A stretch of 64,000 nucleotides of DNA from Neoroseomonas eburnea (GTDB lineage Bacteria > Pseudomonadota > Alphaproteobacteria > Acetobacterales > Acetobacteraceae), in NCBI RefSeq assembly GCF_018129005.1, contig NZ_JAAEDL010000009.1:62001-126000 (forward strand). Direction: 5' to 3'. Below are positions 39,995 to 49,842 of this stretch, piece by piece; position 1 is the stretch's first letter, and each line of letters opens with the position of its first letter. The notes below the pieces were generated by a model, which was given only the letters and a program-made list of their open reading frames with translations, did not search any database and was not told the origin of the DNA. Made by a program: the position numbers and the translations under genes.

Positions 39995-40885
39995 GACCTG
40001 TGCGCGGATGTGCTTGCTGCGACGCGGCGCGCTCCGATGCCCTGCTGTCCTTGGGGGGATGCGGCGATGGCACGGCGGCGGATTGGGCAGGAGGAGCTCG
40101 TCGCGCGGCCGGAGGCGCGCTCGGCATCGTCGCTGTCCGAACTCGCGGCCATGCTCGGCTGGAGGGAGATCGACCGCCACCTGGCCGGCATCTCGGCCGC
40201 CGCGAAGGGCGAGGCCGGCTGGCCGCCGCTGGCGCTGTTCCGGGGCTTGCTGCTGGCCACGTGGCACGACCTCTCCGACGTGCGGCTGGCCGAGGCGCTG
40301 GACGACCGCGCCAGCTTCCGCCGGTTCTGCGGCTTCGCGGCCCGCGAGCCGACGCCGGAGCGCACCGCCTTCGTCCGCTTCCGGCGCGAACCGGTCCGGC
40401 ACGGCCTGGACCGCGCGCCGTTCGAGGCGGTGAGGCGCCAATTCGAAGCCAAGGGCGTCGCGGTGCGCAGCGGCACGCTGGTGGACGCGACATTGATCCC
40501 GTCCGCCGGCAGCCGCCGCGACCACCAGGCGCGATGGGCCGGGCACCGCCGCCGCAAGCACACCCACGGCTACAAGGCGCACCTCGCCGCCGACGAGGGC
40601 GCCGGGCTGGTCCGCGGCGTCGAGGTCACGACGGCGAACGTCCATGACGCAGCCGAACTCGCGGCGGTGCTGCCCGACGATCCGGGCGAGGTGTACGGCG
40701 ACACTGCCTTCGGCGGCACGCGCTCTGCCAATGCGATCATGCGCGACGCGACGACATGCGACGGGACGCGTCTGCCCGCGCGCGATCGACAGGCCATCCT
40801 CGGGAGGGGACGCCCGACCGCATTCTCGCCTGCGCGCCCCCGGAGCCTCAGATCGCCTTCAGCCGCACATCCGCGCACAGGTCTC
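39993..40885 (+). mobile_element. IS5-like insertion sequence, copy 1, internally deleted
   Basis: Perfect 21-base terminal inverted repeats (39993-40013 and 40865-40885, starting GAGACCTGTGCGCGGATGTG) bound an 893-bp element. Inside is a transposase whose C-terminal third is replaced by unrelated sequence. I see no matching target duplication at the flanks. The left end lies within the stop codon of the RES toxin. A TTTCGGCTGA-family repeat follows the right end. Confidence 0.8.
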
Positions 40886-40918
40886 GTCATGCCGCCAGCC
40901 TTTCGGCTGACACCGTAG
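40067..40918 (+). pseudogene. IS5-family transposase, C-terminally disrupted
   Basis: The N-terminal part is typical of IS5-like transposases: SELAAMLGWREIDRHLAGI, WPPLALFRGLLLATWHDLSDVRLAEALDDRASFRRFCGF, then LVDATLIPSAG (first catalytic Asp) and VYGDTAFGGTRSANAI (second Asp). After about residue 224 the sequence no longer resembles the family. The expected region with the third acidic residue and the KRSYGLRRMRW-like end is missing, and the frame runs past the right terminal repeat to 40918. It is probably inactive in cis. Confidence 0.8.
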
Positions 40919-40960
40919 CAATGCCCTGGTTTCGCGCGCGGCCGCCGAGCCAGCCCCGGC
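40895..40960. repeat. TTTCGGCTGA-family repeat, copy 3
   Basis: CCAGCCTTTCGGCTGACACC, TAGCAATGCCCTGG and TTTCGCGCGCGGCCGCC match the copies at about 16266 and 35732. It ends at the stop of the monooxygenase gene on the minus strand. Confidence 0.65.
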
Positions 40961-42460
40961 TCAGCGGTAGACGAAAGCCGGATCCGCCAGGTCGATCGCC
41001 GGGATCGCGTCCTTCTCCGCCCAGTAGTCGTGGGCGTGCTGCCACTCGGGCTTGTCGCCGCGCTTCGGCAGCAGGTGGTTGCCGCGCGCCACGTAGCCCG
41101 AACTGAACTCCTCCGGGTCGATCCAGGGGCCGAGCGGCATGTTGTGGTCCTCCGGCCGCAGCGCGACCTCGACGCGTTTCGCGCCGGTCGCTTCCATGCG
41201 GTCCAGCAGCCGGCAGACGAAATCCGCCACCATGTCGGCGCGCAATGTCCAGGCGGCGCGGATGTAGCCGAACACCCAGGCCATGTTCGGCACGCCGGTG
41301 AACATCATGCCTCGGTAGGTCACGGTGTCGCCGAACACCAGCGGCCTGCCGTCGATGGCGACGTCGATGTCGCCGAGCACGTTCAGATGGAAGCCAGTGG
41401 CGGTGACGATGATGTCCGCCTCCAGCGTCTTGCCCGACTTCAGCAGCAGGCCGGTCTCGGTGAAGGTCTCGATCTCGTCGGTGACGACGGAGGCGCGGCC
41501 GGCGGCAATGCCGCGGAACAGGTCGGCATCCGGGATGAAGGCGAGCCGCTGCTGCCAGGGCCGGTAGCGCGGGGTGAAATGCGTCGCGACGTCGTAATCC
41601 TGCCCGAGATGTGCGCGGACCTGGTCGAGCAGTTCCTGCTTCACCTTCTCCGGCTCGCTGTGGGTGCGGTCGATGAAGCGCGCCTGCTCGAACAGGATCT
41701 TCCGCCGCACGATTTCGTGAATCCATTCCTCGTTGATGCCGAGCATCCGCAATTCGTCGGCGATCTCGATGGCGTTGCGCCCGGTGCGGAAGAAGGTGGG
41801 CGAGCGCTGCAGCATCGTCACATGCGCGGCATCATTCGCCATGGCGGGCACGATCGTCGCCGCCGTGGCGCCGGAGCCGATCACCACCACGCGCCTGCCG
41901 CGGTAGTCCAGCTCCTCCGGCCAGGTCTGCGGATGCGCGATGCGCCCGCGGAAGCGGTCCATCCCCGGCCATTCGGGCGTGTAGCCCTCCTCATGGCGAT
42001 AGTAGCCCTGGCACATCCAGAGGAAGTTCGCGGTGAAGCGTGCCGTGGTGCCATCCTTCCGCACGGCCTCGATGGTCCAGAGATTCGTCGCCGAATCCCA
42101 GCGCGCGGACCGGATGCGGTGGCCGTAGCGGATGAAGCGGCCGAGGCCGTTCTCGTCGATCACCTCGCCCATGTACTTCAGGATTTCCTCGGCCGTCGCG
42201 ATGGGCGGGCCGACCCAGGGCTTGAAGCGATAGCCGAAGGTGTAGAGGTCGCTGTCGGACCGGATGCCCGGGTAGCGGTGCGTGCGCCAGGTGCCGCCGA
42301 AGCCGTCCTGCGCCTCGAGCACCACGAAGCTGCGCCCGGGGCACTGGTCCTGGAGGTGATAGGCGCCGCCGATGCCGGAAATGCCGGCGCCGACGATCAG
42401 CACGTCCACATGCTCGGCGGGCGGCGCCGCGCCCTCCGCGAGGGTCATCGTCTCGGCCAT
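40961..42460 (-). CDS. Baeyer-Villiger-type flavin monooxygenase
   Basis: The 499-residue NADPH- and FAD-dependent monooxygenase has a first Rossmann motif VDVLIVGAGISGIGGAYHL, the BVMO fingerprint FRGRIAHPQTWP (residues 170-181, matching F-x-G-x3-H-x3-W-P) and a second Rossmann motif VVVIGSGATAATIVPAM. These enzymes insert oxygen next to ketones or oxidise heteroatoms; the substrate is unknown. The start is ATG at 42460 (MAETMTL). It is divergent from an MFS carrier with 109 bases between them, which may move the substrate or product. Confidence 0.9.
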   Translation of the reverse strand: MAETMTLAEGAAPPAEHVDVLIVGAGISGIGGAYHLQDQCPGRSFVVLEAQDGFGGTWRTHRYPGIRSDSDLYTFGYRFKPWVGPPIATAEEILKYMGEVIDENGLGRFIRYGHRIRSARWDSATNLWTIEAVRKDGTTARFTANFLWMCQGYYRHEEGYTPEWPGMDRFRGRIAHPQTWPEELDYRGRRVVVIGSGATAATIVPAMANDAAHVTMLQRSPTFFRTGRNAIEIADELRMLGINEEWIHEIVRRKILFEQARFIDRTHSEPEKVKQELLDQVRAHLGQDYDVATHFTPRYRPWQQRLAFIPDADLFRGIAAGRASVVTDEIETFTETGLLLKSGKTLEADIIVTATGFHLNVLGDIDVAIDGRPLVFGDTVTYRGMMFTGVPNMAWVFGYIRAAWTLRADMVADFVCRLLDRMEATGAKRVEVALRPEDHNMPLGPWIDPEEFSSGYVARGNHLLPKRGDKPEWQHAHDYWAEKDAIPAIDLADPAFVYR

Positions 42461-42569
42461 ACTTCCGTCCCCTGCTTTGGGCGGCAGCGTATCGGGCTGC
42501 GCGCGGCGCGGCAAAGCATTGCGGGCGGCGCGGCTTGTGGCCGGTTTCGCTGCGGCGCAGCATGTCCGC

Positions 42570-43763
42570 ATGACACCTACCACCCCGGACGAGGATGCCG
42601 CTTCGAGCCGCGCGCGCATGCGCCGCGTCCTTGCCATGTACGGGCCGGCGGTCTTTGCCGGCGCACTGGCCACCCGCGCCACCGACCCGGTCGTCGCCGA
42701 GATCGCCGTGGATTTCGGCACCACCGCGGCCCATGCGGCGCTGCTCGGCACCGCCTACACGCTGCCCTTCGCCTTCGTGCAGCCCGTCCTCGGTCCGGTC
42801 GCCGACGCCGTCGGCAAGCGCCGGGTGGTGACGGTCTGCGTCTGCCTGCTCGCGCTGATGCTGGCGGCGTCCGCCGTCGCCGCCTCGCTCGGCTGGCTGA
42901 TGGCCTTCCGCGCGCTGTCGGGTGCCGCGGCCGGCGGCATGATGCCGCTGACGCTCGCCATCATGGCCGATGCGGTGCCGCTGAGGGACCGCCAGGTGGC
43001 GTTGTCCCGCATGCTGGTCTTCGGCATCAGCGGGCAGATCGCCGGCGGGGCGATCGCCGGGCCGGTCGCCGCAGTCGCCGGCTGGCGGGGGATGCTGGTG
43101 CTCTGCGCCATCGCCGCCGTGGTTGGCGCGGCGGCGCTGATTTCCGCCAGCCGCGGCGCGACGCCCGAACCGCGCACGCGCTACGACCCGGTGGTGGCCG
43201 CCAAGCGCTACCGCGCCATCCTGGCGAATCCCTCGGCCATCCCTCTCTACGCCACGGTCGCGATGGAAGGGGGCCTGGTCTTTGGGTCCTTCCCCTTCCT
43301 CGCGCCGCTGATGATCGGACGCGGCATCGGCGGCACGACGGAGGCCGGCCTCGCGATCGGCGCCTTCGGCGCAGGGGGCCTGGCCTATGCCGCCATGGCG
43401 CGGCCGCTGCTGACGCGTTTCGGGCCGGCCAACGTGGTGCGGCTCGGTGGGCTGCTCGGCTTCGCGGCGCTCATGGGCTTCGCGGTGGCGCCGGCCTTGT
43501 GGGTCGCGGTCGCGGCCGGGTTCCTGCTCGGCACCGCCTTCTACATGATCCACAACGCCATCCAGACTCGCGCGACCGAGCTCTCGCCGCAGTTCCGCGG
43601 CAGCGCCGTCTCGCTGCACGCCTTCTCCTTCTTCACCGGGCAGTCGCTCGGGCCGGTGGCCTTCGGGCTCGGGGAGGCGACGGTCGGGCTCGGCGTGGCG
43701 CTCGCAATGGGCGCGGTGCTGCTGCTGGCGCTCGCCTGGTTGCTGGCGCGACGGCCAGCGTAA
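42570..43763 (+). CDS. Major facilitator superfamily transporter
   Basis: The 397-residue, 12-helix MFS carrier has the loop 2-3 motif GPVADAVGKRRVV and a repeated, weaker counterpart after helix 8. Helices are Ala/Gly/Leu-rich. It resembles the drug:H+ antiporter/Bcr-like group, but no substrate can be named. The ATG at 42570 is in frame with a hydrophilic 15-residue N-terminus. It is divergent from the monooxygenase gene. Confidence 0.88.
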   Translation: MTPTTPDEDAASSRARMRRVLAMYGPAVFAGALATRATDPVVAEIAVDFGTTAAHAALLGTAYTLPFAFVQPVLGPVADAVGKRRVVTVCVCLLALMLAASAVAASLGWLMAFRALSGAAAGGMMPLTLAIMADAVPLRDRQVALSRMLVFGISGQIAGGAIAGPVAAVAGWRGMLVLCAIAAVVGAAALISASRGATPEPRTRYDPVVAAKRYRAILANPSAIPLYATVAMEGGLVFGSFPFLAPLMIGRGIGGTTEAGLAIGAFGAGGLAYAAMARPLLTRFGPANVVRLGGLLGFAALMGFAVAPALWVAVAAGFLLGTAFYMIHNAIQTRATELSPQFRGSAVSLHAFSFFTGQSLGPVAFGLGEATVGLGVALAMGAVLLLALAWLLARRPA

Positions 43764-43980
43764 CGAGATCGGGACCTTTCGGAACAGAAGGTGATTCAAT
43801 GGCAGGATTCGGGGAGTTCGCCCCACGGTGAATCAGACACTTGGTCCGAGTCGCGCGAACGAATCGCTGACTCCGTGGAGCCGAGTCGCGTGATCGGCGG
43901 ATATCAAGGGTTTGTGGCGGCTCAGGGCTGATGGGCACCAGCACGTTCGCGGTCTGTGCGCGGGAGCCGCCCGAGTCGCG
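43764..43980 (+). repeat. Gap with three direct CCGAGTCGCG repeats
   Basis: The decamer CCGAGTCGCG occurs at 43846, 43881 and 43971. No supported gene or tRNA is present. The base composition is slightly AT-richer than the flanks. Confidence 0.5.
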
Positions 43981-44111
43981 AAGGCGGGGGGAAGGGAACT
44001 TCCCCCCGCACCCCCCAACCTTCTCTGTCATTTGGGAAGTGACTTCGGGAGTCAGTTCCCAAATGACAGAAAAGGGAGGGGGTTCGGGGGAGGTTCACCC
44101 TCCCCCGACCT
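43981..44111. repeat. Long imperfect palindrome, GGGGGGAAGG family, complete copy
   Basis: GGGGGGAAGGGAACTTCCCCCC, CCTTCTCTGTCATTTGGGAA, GTGACTTCGGGAGTCAGTTCC, CAAATGACAGAAAAGGGAGG and GGGGGAGGTTCACCCTCCCCC. It ends at the DUF1674 stop codon. The inner arms (TGTCATTTGGGAA and TTCCCAAATGACA) are perfect. Confidence 0.85.
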
Positions 44112-44273
44112 TCAGAAATCGCTCACCCGCCCCTTGCGTTCCCAATCCCCGAACCTGGTCGGCTCGGGCCCGCTCGGCCCGCCGATCTCCTTCGGTTTCA
44201 GCGGTGCCTCGGGCTTCGTGTCCGGCTTCGGAGCGGGCGGGGGGTCGTTGTTTGTCGTCTCGGTCATGGCCAT
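44112..44273 (-). CDS. DUF1674 (SDHAF4-like) protein
   Basis: The 53-residue protein has a disordered Pro/Lys-rich N-terminus and the diagnostic C-terminus EIGGPSGPEPTRFGDWERKG then RVSDF. DUF1674/SDHAF4 proteins help assemble the flavinylated subunit of succinate dehydrogenase. It is divergent from htpX, an arrangement common in alphaproteobacteria. Starts at 44273 (MAMTETT), 44267 or 44306 are possible; 44306 would overlap the htpX start region. Confidence 0.85.
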   Translation of the reverse strand: MAMTETTNNDPPPAPKPDTKPEAPLKPKEIGGPSGPEPTRFGDWERKGRVSDF

Positions 44274-44304
44274 GGTGATGTAGGTGTTCTGCGGAGGCTT
44301 GGAC

Positions 44305-45234
44305 ATGGGCGGCTACCTGCGGACAGTTGTTCTGCTGGCGGCGCTGACGGCGCTGTTCGGCGCGCTCGGCTTCGCCATCGCCGGGCAGCAGGGGATGGTG
44401 CTGGCGCTGCTCTTCGCCGGCGGCATGAACCTGTTCGCCTGGTGGAACAGCGACCGGATGGTCCTGCGCATGCACAATGCGCAGCCGATCGGCCCGCAGG
44501 ATGCGCCGAGGCTCTACGAGATGACGGCGCAGCTCGCGCACCACGCCGGACTGCCCATGCCGGCGCTCTACGTCATCCACGAGGACCAGCCCAACGCCTT
44601 CGCCACCGGCCGCAGCCCTTCCAATGCCGCCGTCGCCGTGAACACCGGCCTGCTCGACCTGATGCCGGAAGAGGAGGTGGCGGGCGTCATCGCTCATGAG
44701 CTCGCGCACATCCGCAACCGCGATACGCTGATCATGACGGTCACGGCGACAGTCGCCGGCGCGATCTCGATGCTGGCGAATTTCGGCATGATCTTCGGCG
44801 GCAACCGCGACCGGAACCAGAGCCCCTTCGGCCCGATCGCGATGATCCTGATGCTGATCCTCGCACCGCTCGCCGCCGCGGTGGTGCAGATGGCCATCAG
44901 CCGGTCCCGCGAATACGAGGCCGACCGCCTGGGCGCGGAGATCTGCGGCAATCCGCTCGCCCTCGCATCGGCTCTGCAGCGCCTCGAGAACTACGCCCAC
45001 CAGATCCAGAACTACGGCGCCGAGGCGAACCCGGCCTCGGCACACATGTTCATCATCAACCCGCTGAGCGGAGCACGGATGGACAACCTGTTCTCGACGC
45101 ATCCGCGCACCGAGAACCGGGTGGCGGCATTGCAGCAGATCGCGGCGCGGATGGGACAGGGCGGCGGATGGTCGGCGCCGGCGCCGCAGTCGGCGGGGCC
45201 CTGGGGGGCGCGCAGGCGCAATCCCTGGGGGTGA
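44305..45234 (+). CDS. htpX: Membrane zinc metalloprotease HtpX
   Basis: HtpX is an inner-membrane M48 peptidase that degrades misfolded membrane proteins. The 309-residue product has two N-terminal helices, the HELAH zinc motif in [17 protein letters not shown], two further hydrophobic segments and the third ligand Glu in [25 protein letters not shown] closes the domain, followed by a Gly/Pro/Trp-rich tail. ATG 44305 has GGAGG about eight bases upstream. Confidence 0.96.
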   Translation: MGGYLRTVVLLAALTALFGALGFAIAGQQGMVLALLFAGGMNLFAWWNSDRMVLRMHNAQPIGPQDAPRLYEMTAQLAHHAGLPMPALYVIHEDQPNAFATGRSPSNAAVAVNTGLLDLMPEEEVAGVIAHELAHIRNRDTLIMTVTATVAGAISMLANFGMIFGGNRDRNQSPFGPIAMILMLILAPLAAAVVQMAISRSREYEADRLGAEICGNPLALASALQRLENYAHQIQNYGAEANPASAHMFIINPLSGARMDNLFSTHPRTENRVAALQQIAARMGQGGGWSAPAPQSAGPWGARRRNPWG

Positions 45235-45235
45235 T

Positions 45236-45303
45236 GCGGTTGAAGGGGCGCGGCCCCCTCAAGCTCCTCCGCCAAGGGCCGAAGGGCCCTTGGAACCCGT
45301 GAC
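45236..45303. repeat. Two-hairpin unit at the htpX 3' end
   Basis: GAAGGGGCGCGGCCCCCTC-type and CCAAGGGCCGAAGGGCCCTTGG hairpins start immediately after the htpX stop. The remaining stretch to 45480 shows no gene; near 45383-45402 GATTCCGTCCGGGTGGAATC is an imperfect palindrome. Confidence 0.7.
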
Positions 45304-45483
45304 ATCGGAAGCCTGGATGGCGCGAGGGAGCGGTTCCGTGTCTGCCCGGGAGGTGCCGCCGGCACGCAAGCGGGCCTGGTGCCGATTCCGTCCGGGTGGA
45401 ATCGCCTGCGCGGGCTGAGATGTGCGCAAGGACGCCGATCCAGGGTGGTTGCGGCGAGCCGAGGCAGGCGGAAGCCGCATGAT

Positions 45484-46061
45484 CAGGCCCGTGCGCGGAT
45501 GTGCTTGCTGCGACGCGGCGCGCTCCGATGCCCTGCTGTCCTTGGGGGGATGCGGCGATGGCACGGCGGCGGATTGGGCAGGAGGAGCTCGTCGCGCGGC
45601 CGGAGGCGCGCTCGGCATCGTCGCTGTCCGAACTCGCGGCCATGCTCGGCTGGAGGGAGATCGACCGCCACCTGGCCGGCATCTCGGCCGCCGCGAAGGG
45701 CGAGGCCGGCTGGCCGCCGCTGGCGCTGTTCCGGGGCTTGCTGCTGGCCACGTGGCACGACCTCTCCGACGTGCGGCTGGCCGAGGCGCTGGACGACCGC
45801 GCCAGCTTCCGCCGGTTCTGCGGCTTCGCGGCCCGCGAGCCGACGCCGGAGCGCACCGCCTTCGTCCGCTTCCGGCGCGAACCGGTCCGGCACGGCCTGG
45901 ACCGCGCGCCGTTCGAGGCGGTGAGGCGCCAATTCGAGGCCAAGGGCGTCGCGGTGCGCAGCGGCACGCTGGTGGACGCGACATTGATCCCGTCCGCCGG
46001 CAGCCGCCGCGACCACCAGGCGCGATGGGCCGGGCACCGCCGCCGCAAGCACACCCACGGC
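45484..46061 (+). mobile_element. IS5-like insertion sequence, copy 2, truncated on the right
   Basis: This is almost identical to copy 1 from its position 40000 onward; I saw one mismatch (GAGGCC for GAAGCC near 45938) over about 570 bases. Its first bases differ from the copy 1 terminal repeat (CAGGCCCG against GAGACCTG). Identity stops at 46061, exactly where composite element B begins. Confidence 0.85.
45558..46061 (+). pseudogene. Truncated IS5-family transposase (N-terminal 168 codons)
   Basis: It starts MARRRIGQEELVARPEARSA like copy 1 and keeps the first catalytic Asp (LVDATLIPSAG). It is cut after KHTHG, before the second Asp, and the frame continues a few codons into the repeat. 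It cannot encode an active enzyme. Confidence 0.85.
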
Positions 46062-46375
46062 CAAAGGGCGCGGGTTTCTACCAACGGCCCTTTGGAATGA
46101 CCGGTGAGGGCGGAATTGGAGGGGCCCTGCCCCTCCAAGCCACCCCGCCAAAGGCCGAAAGGCCTTTGGAAACCGATACCTGGCGCCGTGCGCCACTGTC
46201 AGGATCAGTGCCGAAACCCGCCCTTGCGCACGAAGCCCGCTCCGAAGCGATTGGACTGCCTGAACCGCGCGGCACCAGATGATGGTTTCCAAAGGCCCGA
46301 GGCCTTTGGCGGGGAGAGCCCGAGAGGGGCAAAGCTGCTCTCGGTTCCACAGGTCAGGCAACCGGGCCAAAGGTG
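46061..46375. repeat. Composite element copy B (core orientation 2) fused to the IS
   Basis: Its outer parts match copy A in the same direction (ACCAACGGCCCTTTGGAATG, GAGGGGCCCTGCCCCTC at the left; GAGAGGGGCAAAGCTGCTCTC, CACAGGTCAGGCAA at the right). The core (46175-46283, 109 bp) reads GATACCTGGCGCCGTGCGCC onward, which is the reverse complement of copy A's core plus a 20-bp insertion. It ends at the stop codon of the next minus-strand gene. Confidence 0.85.
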
Positions 46376-46735
46376 TCAGAAGGCCAGCGCCACCAGCGAG
46401 AACTGGCAATCCCCCGGCAGCGCCGCGACGAAGCGGCGAAGCGCCGACAGGCGCGGCGAATCATCGGCCGCCGAGCCGTAGACCTCGTCGATCAGGCAGG
46501 CGATCTCGGGCGGCGAGACCAGCGCGCACCAGCAGGCGTTCGCGGTCTGCCGCCCGGTCAGGGCGCCGGCGCGGATGCGTTCCACCACCTCGGCGAAGAC
46601 ATCCCGCGCCGAGGGCGGGAAGAAGGGGCTGATGCGATAGGGAGCGCCGTCCACCGGAGGGACGACGCCACGCAGCACCGGGGCCACCAGGTCCGGCCCC
46701 GCGATATAGACATCCCGGTACCGCGCAGCCTCCAT
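46376..46735 (-). CDS. Conserved-looking protein of unknown function
   Basis: I do not recognise this 119-residue protein. It has no signal peptide or membrane segment. A central helical part (RDVFAEVVERIRAGALTGRQ) precedes a Cys-containing stretch (TANACWCALVSPPEIACLIDEVYG). It starts ten bases downstream of the acs stop on the same strand, so it is probably co-transcribed with acs. Codon use matches the neighbours, which favours a real gene. A regulatory or accessory role in acetate metabolism would be speculation. Confidence 0.6.
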   Translation of the reverse strand: MEAARYRDVYIAGPDLVAPVLRGVVPPVDGAPYRISPFFPPSARDVFAEVVERIRAGALTGRQTANACWCALVSPPEIACLIDEVYGSAADDSPRLSALRRFVAALPGDCQFSLVALAF

Positions 46736-46745
46736 CCCGCCGCCG

Positions 46746-48677
<1,932 letters not shown>

Positions 48678-48730
48678 GGGCTGGCCTCCCTGACCTTGCG
48701 TTTCTCTGGCCTGGGATTTGCCGCCTTGCG

Positions 48731-48744
48731 TTGATTCAGGTCAA
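48731..48744 (-). promoter_or_regulatory. FNR/FixK-like box upstream of acs
   Basis: Reading toward acs the site is TTGAC-CTGA-ATCAA, nine of ten matches to TTGAT-N4-ATCAA. It begins 54 bases from the acs start. The same TTGACC could instead be the -35 of an acs promoter, so the two readings compete. Confidence 0.45.
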
Positions 48745-48770
48745 TCGCCGCATCGGCATGGCGGGCAGGT

Positions 48771-48799
48771 GCCCGCCCGGTCGGGGGAACCGGGCGGGC
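48771..48799 (-). terminator. GC hairpin downstream of the Ala/Pro/Thr-rich gene
   Basis: Arms GCCCGCCCGGT and ACCGGGCGGGC (eleven bases) enclose a seven-base loop TCCCCCG, 17 bases after the stop at 48816. The hairpin is close in sequence to the one after dnaK. No T-run follows. Confidence 0.55.
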
Positions 48800-48815
48800 G
48801 GGAAGGGATGGCGCG

Positions 48816-49214
48816 TCAGTTGGTCCGGGTCGCGGGGGTCGCGGGCGTCGCGGCCTGGGTGCGCGGCTCCGCCGGGCTCGTGGCCGGCTTGCCGGCCTGC
48901 GGCACGGCGGGCGTCGCCCGGTGCTGCGCAGCCCCGGTGGCCGTGCCGGCCGGATTGGCGGGAGTTGCCGGGCGGTTGGCCTGCGCGGTCGGCGCGGCAG
49001 GCGTCGCGGGGGTCGCCGGGCGTGTCGCCTGCGCGGCGGGGGCAGCCGGGGTGGCCGGGCGGGCGGGCTGGGCCTGGCCCTGTGTCGCGGGGGCCGCGGG
49101 GGTGGTGGCACCGCCGCCGATCACGGTCTGCGGAGCACCGCCCTGGGCGAAGCCGGCTCCGGCAACGAGCATGAGGCCGGTGGCGAGAAGGGCGGTCCGG
49201 GAGATCTGGCGCAT
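48816..49214 (-). CDS. Secreted Ala/Pro/Thr-rich low-complexity protein
   Basis: The 132-residue product has a signal peptide (MRQISRTALLATGLMLVAGAGFAQ) and a mature part built almost only from Ala, Pro, Thr, Gln and Arg, with irregular repeats of RPATPAAPAAQ. Such sequence is disordered and may span the periplasm or bind the wall; no family is recognised. The ATG at 49214 has a strong AAGGAGG site. Low complexity makes the protein claim weaker than the leader and ribosome site suggest. Confidence 0.65.
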   Translation of the reverse strand: MRQISRTALLATGLMLVAGAGFAQGGAPQTVIGGGATTPAAPATQGQAQPARPATPAAPAAQATRPATPATPAAPTAQANRPATPANPAGTATGAAQHRATPAVPQAGKPATSPAEPRTQAATPATPATRTN

Positions 49215-49842
49215 CTGGTCCTCCTTGTTGGTCCAAGCGCAGGGAGGATGAGACCGGCCGGCACAGGCGCCCGCGAGGCGGCGGCAAGGTGCTTTCGGGG
49301 CGATCGCGGCGGATCGGTGGCGGGCGTGGCGGATCGGTGGCGAGGCGATGATGCGGCCTCCCTGGACACGGGAGCGCGTCGGGGCTGCGGGGAGGGGCCG
49401 CGCGCCGAAGGGCGGAAAGTTGAAGGGGCGCTGCCCCTCCAAGCCAGCCCGCCAGGGGCCCACGGGCCCCTGGACCGCGGCGAATTGGCACCGGGCATCG
49501 CGGTTCGGCGATTGTCACAGATTGCCGACGCGAGGCCGAGGGCCGGAAGTCCTGCGCCTACGATGCAGGATGCGCCTGAATCGTCCTGTCCCAACCTTGT
49601 GGCCCGGCGCCGGGTCCCGGTTTCCAGAGGCCCTGCGGCCTTTGGTGGGGAGAGGTCCGGAGCGGGGCAAAGCCCCTCTCCGCCTGCGATCTCCGCGCCT
49701 GCGGGCCGCCGCCCCTTCGCCCGTCCTCATGCTCATGCCCATCGGGCCTGACCGGGTTTCCCCGCAGGTCCGCTCGGAGCCCGTTTGGAAACGCGCCTCG
49801 CGGCGAGCTTCCGGGGCCGGTGCCGGACTTTCCGAACCGTCT
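49215..49842. repeat. Gap with several palindromic repeats, no gene
   Basis: About 49421-49475 is a unit with GAAGGGGCGCTGCCCCTCC and CCAGGGGCCCACGGGCCCCTGG. About 49617-49685 is a mirrored unit GGTTTCCAGAGGCC...GGCCTTTGGTGGGG and GGGGCAAAGCCCC. About 49775-49842 repeats the GTGCCGGACTTTCC, AACCGTCTCTAAAG string also seen near 14050 and 56900. Nothing coding is supported. Confidence 0.65.

Noticed and set aside
43764..43980. tRNA or phage attachment site suggested by short repeats
   Set aside because: No cloverleaf with T-loop and acceptor pairing can be drawn, and there is no integrase nearby.
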